64,000 nucleotides of DNA from Nesterenkonia xinjiangensis (lineage in GTDB: Bacteria; Actinomycetota; Actinomycetes; Actinomycetales; Micrococcaceae), in the NCBI RefSeq assembly GCF_013410745.1, contig NZ_JACCFY010000001.1:3505371-3569370 (forward strand). Reading direction: 5' to 3'. The position numbers were made by a program, and so were the translations under genes. The notes under the pieces are model-generated. The model worked only from the letters and a program-made list of their open reading frames with translations. It was not told the origin of the DNA and searched no databases. Positions 44,022 to 53,800 of this stretch are shown piece after piece (the first letter of the stretch is position 1; every line of letters starts with the position of its first letter).

Positions 44022-46349
44022 GTGACGACACTCCCCTCCTGGGTCGGTCCAGCACGGCGGCTCGGCTCCTCCTCGCACGCCCTGAGCCATGGCCTCCCCG
44101 AGCGTCGCCGCCTCCCTGAGCTGCACGGGGTGCGCGGTCTGGCGATCCTGGGGGTGGTCCTGTTCCACCTCTTCGGAGCCGGCCGGGTCTCTGGAGGCAT
44201 CGACGTCTTCCTGGCGATCTCCGGCTTCCTGTTCACCGCGATGCTGCTGCGAGAGGCCGCCGCCACCGGGCGCATCGCCGTGACGGACTATCTGGGAAGA
44301 CTGGTGCGCCGCATCCTAGCCCCAGCTGCCCTGGTCATCCTCGTGACCGCAGCGGCGGGGCTGCTGATTCTGCCGGTCACCCGGCACGGGCAGCTCCTCA
44401 CGGAGGCGAGGGCCTCACTGCTGTGGCTGGAGAACCACGAGCTGATCCGCTCGCAGCTGTCCTATGAGGCCGCCGGGCCGGAGACCAGCCCTTTCCAGCA
44501 CTTCTGGTCGCTCTCCGTGCAAGGTCAGTTCTATCTGGTGTGGCCCCTGCTTGTGGTGCTGGCCGTGCACCTGGCTCGCCGCACCGGGCGCTCCGCCGCC
44601 GGGGTGATGGGTCTGCTGACCTCCGGAGTGCTGGTGGCCTCATTCGCCTGGGCGGTGCATCAGCAGCAGGTGGATCAGGCGGCCGCCTACCTGATGTCCT
44701 CGACCCGCGCCTGGGAACTCGCCTTCGGCGGGCTGCTGGCGCTGCTGGCCGTCCACCTGCGGCTTCCGCCACGGTGTCGCGGCGCGGCGGCCTGGCTGGG
44801 CCTGGGGCTGGTCATCAGCTGCGGCTTCGTCCTGGACGGCGCTGCTCTCTTCCCTGGCCCCTGGGCGCTCTGGCCGCTGCTGGGACTGGCCCTCATCCTC
44901 TCCGCTGCGCAGGCCGCCCCCGAGGATGACTCCGGAGCTGTCGGCGACGCAGTCACGGGGGCGGGGCGACCGAAGCCGCTGAGGCTGCTCTCCTCGCGAC
45001 CCCTGGCCCGGACCGGCGATCTCGCCTACAGCCTGTACCTGTGGCACTGGCCCGCGCTGATCCTGCTGCTGGAGATCACCGGCGCCGAGCGGCTTGGTCC
45101 CGGTGGCGCCGTGGTGGTGCTGGCCTTCTCATGGGCGGCGGCCTGGGCCACACACCGATGGGTGGAGGTTCCCCTCGCACGTCTGGGGCGGCCGGGACGT
45201 CAGGTCGCGGCCGGCACCTCCGTGCCGGTCTCCCCTCCGCACCCGATGGCGCGCACCGCCTCCCCCGCCTCCGGCGGCCGGGGCGCTCGGAGGCAACGGA
45301 ACACCCTCGCCCTCGCCGCCGCGACGTTGACGGTGACCACCGCCGCCATCACCGTGCATCTGCAGGTGTCCACTGACCCGCAGGAGGACGGCCTGGCCAT
45401 GCAGGGCATGGACCGTCACCTGTATCCCGGGGCGTCGGTCACCGCCTCCGAGGCCTCCGCAGCCGCGGCCTCCTTTCCCTCCCTCGACGCCGACGAGGTG
45501 CCGGTCTTCCCCGAGCTGGTGGGGCTGGGCCAGCGCGTCCCGGAGTACGCGACTCGGGACTGCCACCAGCGGACGGGGGACGATCCGGGAACCGGCGAGG
45601 TGCTGGTCTGCGAGGATCCACGCAGCCCGGAGAACCCCCGGGCGACCATCATGCTGGCCGGCGGCTCCCATGCGGGACACTGGCAGCACGCCTGGCTGAT
45701 GCTGGCCGAAGAGCATGACTGGGAGGTGCTGGTCGCCACCAAGGGCGGATGCGTGTTCCGTCACATCGAGGACCTCGAGGACAACCAATGTGCGCGCTGG
45801 AACGCGGGCTTCGCCGAGGTCGTGGCGGAGCGGAGCCCCGATGTGGTGGTCACTCCGGGGACCCGCCTCCCCCGGGAACCGGGTGAGGAATTCATCGTCG
45901 ACGGCGCCCAGGAACGATGGCAGGAGATCACCGACGCCGGTGCCGAGCTCCTGCTGATGCGCGGCACTCCCCGCCAGCTGACCAATGTCCCCGACTGCCT
46001 GGCCTCCGGCGGAGACGCGATGAGCTGCGCCCCCGACGGCGGCAGGTTCGCCGAGACCAACCCCCTGGCTGAGCTCGGGCTGCCGCCGGGCACGGCCACG
46101 GTGGATCTCAGCGAGCTGTTCTGCCCCCAGGGCCAGTGCGCGGCGATCATCGGCAATGTGGTGGTCTACCGAGACAGCCACCACCTCACCAACGAGTACG
46201 TGGAGACTGCGGCCCCCTACCTGGAAGACCGAGTGCGTGAGGCGATGCCCCATCTCTTCGAGGTGGAGTCCCAAGCTGTCGGGGCGCCGGACGGTGAAGG
46301 GCCCGCTGATACAATGGCTGGCGCTCCATGGGGAGGCCGTTCCCTGTGA
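44022..46349 (+). CDS. membrane O-acyltransferase with SGNH domain, variant subfamily
   Basis: 775 aa, GTG start 4 bases after the ligase stop. The acyltransferase-3 domain has LHGVRGLAILGVVLFHLFG, GIDVFLAISGFLFTAML, HFWSLSVQGQFYLVWP and YLWHWPALIL. A longer linker (about 400-440, RQVAAGTSVPVSPPHPMA) precedes the SGNH-like half with GGSHAGHWQHAW near 546 and RDSHHLTNEYVE near the end. It shares the VQGQFY and GGSHAG variants with the 30071 gene and is evidently its paralogue. It probably acylates the polymer exported by the following ABC genes. Confidence 0.85.
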   Translation: MTTLPSWVGPARRLGSSSHALSHGLPERRRLPELHGVRGLAILGVVLFHLFGAGRVSGGIDVFLAISGFLFTAMLLREAAATGRIAVTDYLGRLVRRILAPAALVILVTAAAGLLILPVTRHGQLLTEARASLLWLENHELIRSQLSYEAAGPETSPFQHFWSLSVQGQFYLVWPLLVVLAVHLARRTGRSAAGVMGLLTSGVLVASFAWAVHQQQVDQAAAYLMSSTRAWELAFGGLLALLAVHLRLPPRCRGAAAWLGLGLVISCGFVLDGAALFPGPWALWPLLGLALILSAAQAAPEDDSGAVGDAVTGAGRPKPLRLLSSRPLARTGDLAYSLYLWHWPALILLLEITGAERLGPGGAVVVLAFSWAAAWATHRWVEVPLARLGRPGRQVAAGTSVPVSPPHPMARTASPASGGRGARRQRNTLALAAATLTVTTAAITVHLQVSTDPQEDGLAMQGMDRHLYPGASVTASEASAAAASFPSLDADEVPVFPELVGLGQRVPEYATRDCHQRTGDDPGTGEVLVCEDPRSPENPRATIMLAGGSHAGHWQHAWLMLAEEHDWEVLVATKGGCVFRHIEDLEDNQCARWNAGFAEVVAERSPDVVVTPGTRLPREPGEEFIVDGAQERWQEITDAGAELLLMRGTPRQLTNVPDCLASGGDAMSCAPDGGRFAETNPLAELGLPPGTATVDLSELFCPQGQCAAIIGNVVVYRDSHHLTNEYVETAAPYLEDRVREAMPHLFEVESQAVGAPDGEGPADTMAGAPWGGRSL
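46307..46315 (+). promoter_or_regulatory. internal extended -10 promoter for the ABC exporter
   Basis: TGATACAAT (46307-46315) fits an extended -10 and lies inside the 3' end of the acyltransferase gene. It would start transcription about 95 bases before the permease ATG. No clear -35 is seen. Confidence 0.4.
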
Positions 46350-46416
46350 GAGCCTCACGACGGCGGGACCGGCAGCCTGCCGGTACTGCGACGAAGTCCC
46401 CGGAAGGATCGTGGTG

Positions 46417-47367
46417 ATGGCCACTCCGACAGCAGAGCGCACGGCCGCCCAGAACGGGGCGGACGCCTCGCACGAGGCCGCCCATGTGGTGCAGCTGGAC
46501 GGCAGCTCGCTGGTCCGGGTAGGTGCCCGCCCCCGGCTCTTCGACTACATCCGACGCCTGTGGACCTTCCGGCACTTCATCATCTATGACTCCCACTCCC
46601 GGGTGCAGACGGCCAACTCCAACGACGCCATGGGGCGCGTGTGGATGGTCGTCAACCCGATCCTGAGCGGATTCGCCTATTTCCTGGTGTTCGGGATGCT
46701 GCTTGACCTCTCCCGCGGCATCAGCAACTTCATCGGGTACCTGATCATCGGCGTGTTCATGTTCCGCTACACGACGTCAGCGGTCTCCTCCGGGGCGAGT
46801 TCGATGGTCAGCAATCAGTCGGTGGTGCAGGCTTTCAATTTCCCCCGCGCGAGCCTGCCGTTCGCCATCAACGTCCGTGAGCTCTTCTCCAACGTGCCCA
46901 TGCTGCTGGTGATGGGGGTGCTGGTGCTCACCATCGGAGACGTGCCGCTGGCCGGCACCGAGCCGACGCCCGTCTCGGTGGACTGGCTGTGGCTGTTCAT
47001 CTTCCCCGTGCTGGCACTGAACTTCCTGCTCAGCACGGGTCTAGGGATGCTGCTGGCGCGTGCGGTCTCCGCGTACACGGATGTGAAGCACATGATCAGC
47101 TTCGGGATGCGGATCTGGTTCTACACCTCGGCGGTCTTCTTCACCGTGGACCGTTTCGCCGGGGCCCCCGGCGGTGAGTACATCGAGTTCGCGATGTACC
47201 ACAACCCGATGTTCTGCGTGCTGGACATCATCCGCTCCACCTGGCTCTACGGCGAGATGGCCGACCCTTATCGCTGGGTCGTGCTGATCACCTCCTCGGT
47301 CAGCATCTTCATCATCGGTTTCCTCGTGTTCTGGCACGGCGAAGAGAAGTACGGGAGGGAACGATGA
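46417..47367 (+). CDS. ABC-2 type polysaccharide export permease (Wzm/TagG-like)
   Basis: 316 aa with about six membrane helices, typical of the ABC-2 permeases that export teichoic acid or O-antigen-like polymers. The conserved stretch FHIIYDSHSRVQTANSNDAM-like region (residues about 50-70, YDSHSRVQT) precedes the first helix. MGRVWMVVNPILSGFAYFLV and FNFPRASLPFAINVRELF are characteristic. The ATG at 46417 has GGAAGG upstream; GTGs at 46411 and 46414 are alternatives. Its stop overlaps the ATPase ATG (ATGA), so the two subunits are coupled. Confidence 0.88.
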   Translation: MATPTAERTAAQNGADASHEAAHVVQLDGSSLVRVGARPRLFDYIRRLWTFRHFIIYDSHSRVQTANSNDAMGRVWMVVNPILSGFAYFLVFGMLLDLSRGISNFIGYLIIGVFMFRYTTSAVSSGASSMVSNQSVVQAFNFPRASLPFAINVRELFSNVPMLLVMGVLVLTIGDVPLAGTEPTPVSVDWLWLFIFPVLALNFLLSTGLGMLLARAVSAYTDVKHMISFGMRIWFYTSAVFFTVDRFAGAPGGEYIEFAMYHNPMFCVLDIIRSTWLYGEMADPYRWVVLITSSVSIFIIGFLVFWHGEEKYGRER

Positions 47368-48395
47368 GCGTCCCGGTGCGGAACTACACACCACGGCGGG
47401 TGAACTGGGGATCCTCCGGCGAGTCGGAGGTCCTCACGGCGCACACCGGCGAGCTGGACCTCCTGCAGCAGGACCAGCTCTTCGAAGAGATCGCCTGGGC
47501 CGACGAGGCGCGGGAGCCTGAGGTAGAGCGACTCGACGCCAGCCAGATCGCCGTGGCGGTGGACCAGGCGTCCATGATCTACAAGATCCGCTCCTCCTCG
47601 GAGTACCGCAACTCCCAGCGCAGGATCTCCCGCCAGTTGGGCAGGATCACCGGCTCGGGCTGGGCCCACGTGCCGGCGCTGCAGGATCTGAGCTTCGTAG
47701 TGCGGCAGGGCGAATCCGTGGGCGTGATCGGCACGAACGGCTCCGGGAAGTCAACTCTGATGAAGCTGCTGACGGGCAAGATCCGGCCCACCACCGGTGA
47801 GGTCTACGCGACCTCGACACCGGTCATGCTCGGCGTCAACGCCGCCCTGGTGAAGCAGCTGTCCGGCCGGGAGAACATCAAGCTCGGGTGTCTGGCCATG
47901 GGGCTCTCGCCGGCACAGGTGGCCGAGAAGTACGAGATGGTCGTGGAGCTCTCCGGCCTGGAGGCCTCGCTGAACCTGCCGCTGAAGTCCTACTCCTCCG
48001 GCATGGCCTCGCGCCTGCAGTTCGCCATCGCCACCGCGGTGGACCCAGACATCCTCATCATCGACGAGGCCCTGAACACCGGTGATGCGCAGTTCCGGGC
48101 GCGCACCAAGCGCCGTCTGGACGAAGTCCGCCAGCAGGCCGGCTGCGTCTTCCTGGTGTCCCACTCGCTGGGGACCATCAAGCAGATGTGTTCCCGCGTG
48201 ATGTGGATCGAGCAGGGCCGGCTGCTGGCCGATGGTGATCCGGAGTGGGTCATCCAGCAGTACCAGGAGTACACCGAGCACAAGTCCAATGACCGTCTGC
48301 GGTCTGCCCAGATCGTCTATGACCGCACGCTGCTGCAGCTGGGCCCGGTACGCATCGACTTCGACGGCGGCACCCGGCCCAAGCGCGCCGGCTGA
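47364..48395 (+). CDS. ABC polysaccharide export ATPase (Wzt/TagH-like)
   Basis: 343 aa. It powers the permease encoded upstream. Walker A is GTNGSGKS (123-130), the signature is SYSSGMASRLQFAIA and Walker B is ILIIDEAL followed by NTGDAQFRAR, typical for the Wzt/TagH family. An unusual N-terminal extension of about 55 residues precedes the nucleotide-binding domain. There is no Wzt-type C-terminal carbohydrate-binding domain, so export is probably not coupled to a chain-end cap. A bidirectional terminator follows. Confidence 0.9.
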   Translation: MSVPVRNYTPRRVNWGSSGESEVLTAHTGELDLLQQDQLFEEIAWADEAREPEVERLDASQIAVAVDQASMIYKIRSSSEYRNSQRRISRQLGRITGSGWAHVPALQDLSFVVRQGESVGVIGTNGSGKSTLMKLLTGKIRPTTGEVYATSTPVMLGVNAALVKQLSGRENIKLGCLAMGLSPAQVAEKYEMVVELSGLEASLNLPLKSYSSGMASRLQFAIATAVDPDILIIDEALNTGDAQFRARTKRRLDEVRQQAGCVFLVSHSLGTIKQMCSRVMWIEQGRLLADGDPEWVIQQYQEYTEHKSNDRLRSAQIVYDRTLLQLGPVRIDFDGGTRPKRAG

Positions 48396-48455
48396 CGTCG
48401 CCGCCCGGATGCTCCCGGGCCCTCCAGCGGCGCAGCGGATCGACCAGGCACAGAT

Positions 48456-48489
48456 CAGGGCCCGGGACGGTTCACCGTCCCGGGCCCTG
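48456..48489. terminator. bidirectional terminator between the ABC exporter and ndk
   Basis: A perfect 16-bp GC-rich inverted repeat (48456-48471 with 48474-48489) lies between convergent genes. It has no T-run. Confidence 0.7.
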
Positions 48490-48527
48490 TGACGCGCATG
48501 CGGGCATGATCTGCCCGGGGCTGCTGC

Positions 48528-48941
48528 TCAGCCGAACCAGATGCCGATCTCGCGTTCGGCGCTCTCCACGGAGTCCGAGCCGTGCACCAGGTTCTTCTGC
48601 ACCTTCTCCCCCCAGTCACGGCCGAGGTCGCCGCGGATCGTCCCCGGAGCCGCCGTCGTCGGCTCCGTGGTGCCCGCCAGGGAGCGGAACCCCTCGATGA
48701 CCCGGTCACCCTCCAGGATCGCGGCGACCACGGGGCCGGAGAGCATGAAGTCCACCAGAGGCTGGTAGAAGGGCTTGCCCTCGTGCTCGGCGTAATGGGC
48801 GGCCAGCTGCTCGGTGGAGGCGCGCAGCTGCTTCAGCTCGGCGATGCGGTAGCCCTTGGTCTCCGCTCGGCGCAGGATCTCACCGGTCAGGCCGCGCTCG
48901 ACGCCGTCGGGCTTGACCAGGATCAGGGTGCGTTCAGTCAT
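48528..48941 (-). CDS. ndk: nucleoside diphosphate kinase
   Basis: 137 aa. It transfers the terminal phosphate of ATP to other nucleoside diphosphates through a phosphohistidine. The active-site histidine is in NLVHGSDSVESAEREI. The start TERTLILVKPDGVERGLTGE is canonical. It directly follows the DUF4233 gene with no spacer, in the common actinobacterial order folC-DUF4233-ndk. Confidence 0.96.
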   Translation of the reverse strand: MTERTLILVKPDGVERGLTGEILRRAETKGYRIAELKQLRASTEQLAAHYAEHEGKPFYQPLVDFMLSGPVVAAILEGDRVIEGFRSLAGTTEPTTAAPGTIRGDLGRDWGEKVQKNLVHGSDSVESAEREIGIWFG

Positions 48942-49448
48942 TCAGCTCTCCTCACGATGCATATGCTCAGTCTCGGGCCGCCCGGGCTCCGCCTCGGCAG
49001 CCAGGCGTTCCTCCGCCCTCCATCTTTCCATCTTCTCCCGGTCCAGCTGGCGTCCCTTGACCACCGCGTACCACCAGCACGCCAGGAACATCACTCCGAC
49101 GAAGTACATGAACGGCTCGAAGACGCCGCCGGCGATGATCACGCCCTGCAGGATCCAGCCCATCCAGTAACCCCAGGGGCGGGTGAGAACAGCACAGGTG
49201 AGGATCAGCAGCGCCGACACCACCAGGGATCCCCCGAACAGCCACCAGGCGAACCACTCGTTCTGATGCAGCCCCCAGGCCATGAGCCCGTAGAAGAACA
49301 TCAGCAGCGCCTCAAGGCTGAGCACGGCCGAGGCGAACATGACTCGCACCGACCGCGGCGGACGGGTCATGCCCGGCCGCCATTCCCGCTGCGCGCGGGT
49401 CTCGCGGCGAGGTCGACCCGCGCGGGCGTCGTCGTCCTGTCCTGCCAT
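48942..49448 (-). CDS. DUF4233 membrane protein
   Basis: 168 aa. After a charged N-terminus there are four predicted membrane helices (VMFASAVLSLEALLMFFYGL, WWLFGGSLVVSALLIL, WILQGVIIAGGVF, FVGVMFLACWWYAVV) and a charged C-terminus. It matches the DUF4233 family, usually encoded between folC and ndk. The ATG at 49448 is preferred since GAGGTGA lies at proper distance. A GTG at 49460 would overlap that site. Function unknown. Confidence 0.85.
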   Translation of the reverse strand: MAGQDDDARAGRPRRETRAQREWRPGMTRPPRSVRVMFASAVLSLEALLMFFYGLMAWGLHQNEWFAWWLFGGSLVVSALLILTCAVLTRPWGYWMGWILQGVIIAGGVFEPFMYFVGVMFLACWWYAVVKGRQLDREKMERWRAEERLAAEAEPGRPETEHMHREES

Positions 49449-49449
49449 C

Positions 49450-50853
49450 TCAGAGGTCACCTCCGCCCAGCAGCGTACGGGCCTCTCCGACCACGGTGAT
49501 GGATCCGGTGATCAGCACTCCGGCCCCGACTCCGTCGGCGGAGGCATCGATCCTCCCCACAGCCCAGTCGATGGCCTCGTCGAGGCGTTCGGTGATGTGG
49601 ATGTCCTGCTCTGAGAAGCCGATGTCCAGGGCGATCTCCGCCAGCTGCGCCGACGGGATCGCCCGGGGGGAGGTGGACTGGGTGAAGCAGATGTCCTCGA
49701 CCAGGCCGTCGTATTCGCGGTGCAGCGTCGCGAGGATCTCCCGGGCGTCCTTCTCCTGAAGGATCCCCACCACCAGCACCAGCTGTGAGAGCCCGAACGA
49801 CTCCTTGAGCGCCTGCGCGCTGGCCTCGATGCCGGAGGGATTGTGGGCGGCGTCGATGATCATCGACGGGCTGGTGCGGAGTACCTCGAGCCGCCCGGGC
49901 GAGCTGATGTGCTCGCAGGCCAGCTGGAGGATCTCCAGGCTCAGCTCCTGCTCCCCTCCCCCGATGAACGCCTCAAGCGCCGCGATCGCCACCGCCAGGT
50001 TCTCGGCCTGGTGGGCGCCGTGCAGCGGCAGCAGCAGGTCGGGATAGCGTCCGGCCAGCCCCTGGATGGTGACCTGCTGACCGCCGACCCCTGGGGTGCG
50101 CGCCTCGACGCCGAACTCGACTCCTTCGAAGCGGAACGGGACCGCGGCCTCTCGGGCTGCCTCCAGCAGCACGTCAGCGGCCTCTGGGACCTGGGCGGCC
50201 GAGATCAGGAATCCCTCCGGCTTGATGATGCCGGCCTTCTCCAGGGCGATGTCCCGTTCCGAGTCACCGAGCAGATCCGTGTGGTCCAGGGAGATGGGTG
50301 TGAGCACGCTGACTGATCCGTCGGCGACGTTGGTGGCGTCGGTGATCCCTCCCAGCCCGACCTCGAGGACCATGACGTCGACGGGCTCGTCGGCGAAGAT
50401 GGCGAAGGCCAGGATGGTCACGCACTCGAAGTAGGTCAGCGGCACCTCTCCGCGCGCAGTCAGCTGCTGGTCCACCAGGCTCAGGTGCGGGCGGATCTCG
50501 TCCCAGATGCGCACGAACGTCTCGTCCGCCACCGGTGATCCCTCCACACAGATCCGTTCGGTGACAGAGGCCAGGTGCGGTGACGTGTAGCGACCCACCC
50601 GCAGGTCGTGGGCGAGCAGGCCGGCCTCGATCATCCGGGCGGTGGAGGTCTTCCCGTTGGTCCCGCTGAGGTGGATCACCGGGGCGGCCCGGTGGGGCTC
50701 GCCGAGGATGTCCATGGCCATGCGCATGGGCTCCATGCGCGGCTCCATCTTGTTCTCCGGCGCGCGGGAGAGCAGCTCCGCGTAGACGCTGGCCACCGAG
50801 AACTGGTCGACCGGCTGGCCCTCGACGGGGTTCAGCGACTCGGAATCAGACAT
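49450..50853 (-). CDS. folC: bifunctional dihydrofolate synthase/folylpolyglutamate synthase
   Basis: 467 aa. It adds glutamate to dihydropteroate and then to reduced folates. The Mur-ligase-like ATP site is VIHLSGTNGKTSTARMIEAG, followed by YTSPHLASVTERI. LDHTDLLGDSERDIALEKAG and the C-terminal IIDAAHNPSGIEASAQAL are further family blocks. The ATG at 50853 has GGAG 8 bases upstream. It begins 11 bases after the ileS stop, so the two are probably cotranscribed and subject to the ileS leader. Confidence 0.94.
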   Translation of the reverse strand: MSDSESLNPVEGQPVDQFSVASVYAELLSRAPENKMEPRMEPMRMAMDILGEPHRAAPVIHLSGTNGKTSTARMIEAGLLAHDLRVGRYTSPHLASVTERICVEGSPVADETFVRIWDEIRPHLSLVDQQLTARGEVPLTYFECVTILAFAIFADEPVDVMVLEVGLGGITDATNVADGSVSVLTPISLDHTDLLGDSERDIALEKAGIIKPEGFLISAAQVPEAADVLLEAAREAAVPFRFEGVEFGVEARTPGVGGQQVTIQGLAGRYPDLLLPLHGAHQAENLAVAIAALEAFIGGGEQELSLEILQLACEHISSPGRLEVLRTSPSMIIDAAHNPSGIEASAQALKESFGLSQLVLVVGILQEKDAREILATLHREYDGLVEDICFTQSTSPRAIPSAQLAEIALDIGFSEQDIHITERLDEAIDWAVGRIDASADGVGAGVLITGSITVVGEARTLLGGGDL

Positions 50854-50864
50854 GGGTTGTCTCC

Positions 50865-53800
50865 TCAATCGACGGGGGTCGTCGTGCGGCGCGGACGAGA
50901 GTCGCGGCCATCGTCGACGGCGACGCAGACCAATGGGTCAGAGGCGGCCGCGTCGGCCACCAGGTGCAGCTGAGAGGTGAGCGTCTCGGAGGTCACCAGC
51001 TCACGGTGGTCCTCGATCGCGTCGATCGTCGACGCGGCCGCGGTCACCGTGGTCCGGATGCGGTCCGAGACCTGGAGGTCGGCATCCTTGCGGGCCTGCT
51101 GGATCGTGCGGATCAGATCCCGGGCGGTGCCCTCGGCGATGAGCCTGGCGGTCAGGGCGGTGTCCAGGACGAGGAAGCCTCCCCCGGCGCCGTCGACGAC
51201 GCCCTCCAGCACGGTCACGGCCTGGTCGGCCAGAGCGTCAGAGACCGTGGTGGTCAGCGTGTACTCGCCCTCGTGGAGCGCCAGCCCGCCTGCGATCACT
51301 CCCCCGGCGGTGGTCGACCAGTCGCCGGACTTCGCCCCCTTGATGGCCTTCTGGACGTCCTTTCCCAGCCGGGGTCCGGCAGCACGGGCATTGACCACCA
51401 GCTGCTGGCCGATCCCCCAGTCGTCCGCTGAGACCTCAGCGGCGTCGCGGAGCTCGACCTCCTTGATGTTGAGCTCGTCGGCGATGATCTGCTGATAGGT
51501 CCCTGCCAGGTCGGCGGCTCCGGGGACCACCACGGTCAGCTTGGCGAGGGGCTGACGCACCCGCAGCTTGGCGGACTTGCGCAGGGAGGAGCCGGCGGAG
51601 GTGATGCCACGGGTGAGGTCCATCAGCCCCACGGACCGCTCGTCGCGCAGGTACTCCTCCGGGTCCGGCCAGTCGGCCAGGTGCACGGAACGCTCCCCTG
51701 TCAGGCCGCGCCAGATGTCCTCGCTGATCAGCGGCAGCAAGGGCGCCGCCACCCGGGCGAAGGTCTCCAGTGCGGTGTAGAGGACGTCATAGGCTGCGGT
51801 GTCCTCCTCGTAGAAGCGCTGACGGGACCGGCGGATGTACCAGTTGGTCAGTGTCTCGGAGAAGGTGCGCAGCGCGTCGCAGGCCGCGGAGACGTCGTAG
51901 GCGTCGAGGGCGGTGGTCGCCCCCCGGACCAGGTCGCCGGTGGCGGCCAGGATGTAGCGGTCCAAGGGGTTCAGCGCCTCGGTGTCCACCTCGGGGGCGG
52001 TGACCCGCCTCGCCTGGTATCCGGCTCCGCCGTTCGCCGTGTTGGCGTAGAGGGTGAAGAAGTGCCAGGCGTTCCACATCGGCAGCAGCACCTGGCGCAC
52101 GCCCTCGCGGATGCCCTCCTCAGTGACGACCAGGTTGCCTCCGCGCAGGATGGGTGAGCTCATCAGGAACCAGCGCATCGCATCCGAGCCGTCGCGGTCG
52201 AAGACCTCGTTGACGTCCGGATAGTTGCGCAGCGATTTGGACATCTTCTGCCCGTCGGAGCCCAGCACGATGCCGTGGCTGATGACGTTGGTGAACGCAG
52301 GCCGGTCGAACAGCGCGGTGGCCAGGATGTGCATGGTGTAGAACCAGCCGCGGGTCTGTCCGATGTACTCCACGATGAAGTCTGCCGGATGGTGGTCTTC
52401 GAACCAGTCTGCGTTCTCGAAGGGGTAGTGCACCTGCGCGAACTGCATGGACCCGGAGTCGAACCAGACGTCGAGGACGTCGGGCACACGCACCATCGTC
52501 GACCGCCCGGTCGGGTCATCCGGATTGGGCCGGGTGAGCTGATCGATCCAGGGACGGTGCAGGTCCGGCTCGCCCTGGGCATTGCGCGGGTAGTCCCCGA
52601 AGGCCTCCTTGAGCTCGTCCAGGGACCCGTAGACCTCGGTGCGCGGGTAGGCGGGGTCGTCGGAGATCCATACCGGGATGGGGCTTCCCCAGTAGCGGTT
52701 GCGGGAGATCGACCAGTCCCGGGCGTTCTCGAGCCACCTGCCGAACTGGCCGTGCTTGACGTTGGCCGGGATCCAGTTGATGGCCTCGTTGTGCTCGAGC
52801 ATGCGCTTCTTGATCTGGGTCACGGCGACGTACCAGGACGTCACTGCCTTGTAGATCAGCGGGGTGCGGCAGCGCCAGCAGTGCGGGTAGGAGTGCACGT
52901 AGGACTGTTCCCGGACCAGGCGGCCCGCGGCCTTGAGCACGTTGATGATGGTGCGGTTGGCCTCGAAGACCTGCACACCGGCGATCTCAGCCAGCGGGGC
53001 GTCGCCGTCTCCGGTGGGCTCGGCGAACATCGGCAGGAAGCGTGCGCCCTCGTCGATGGAGAGGATCACGGGGATCCCTGCCTCCTCCGAGGACCGCTGG
53101 TCCTCCTCACCGTAGGCGGAGGCCTGGTGGACCAGGCCGGTGCCGTCCGTGGTGGTGACGTAGTCCTCCACCAGCACCCGGAAGGCATGCTGGGTGCCCC
53201 ACTGTTCGGCGTCGGTGTAGTAGCCCCACAGGGGCTGATACTCCAGGCCCGCCAGATCGGCGCCCTGGTAGCGGGCGACCACGGCGGCGGAGGCGTGCTC
53301 GGCGGCGGTGCTGTCCTCAGTGTCCGCGAATCCCAGGTCCTTGGCGTAGGCGCCGAGGAGCTCACCGGCGAGCAGGTGCCGACCCGGCTGCGGCCCGTCG
53401 GCCGGTGCCTCGACGACGACGTACTCGACGCCGGGGCCGACGGCGACGGAGAAGTTGGTCGGCAGGGTCCAGGGGGTGGTCGTCCAGGCCAGCAGGTTGA
53501 CCCCGCGCAGGGAGTCTCCGTGCTCGCCGCCGCCGGTGACCGGGAAGCTGACGGTCACCGAGGGGTCCTGGCGTTCCTTGTAGACGTCGTCGTCCATGCG
53601 GAGCTCATGGTTGGACAGCGGTGTCTCGTCCTTCCAGCAGTACGGCAGCACGCGGAAGCCCTGGTAGGTCAGGCCCTTCTCATGGAGCTGGGAGAAGGCC
53701 CAGATGACCGATTCCATGTAATCGACATTGAGGGTCTTGTAGTCGTTCTCGAAGTCCACCCAGCGGGCCTGGCGGGTGACGTAGTCCTCCCATTCCGCGG

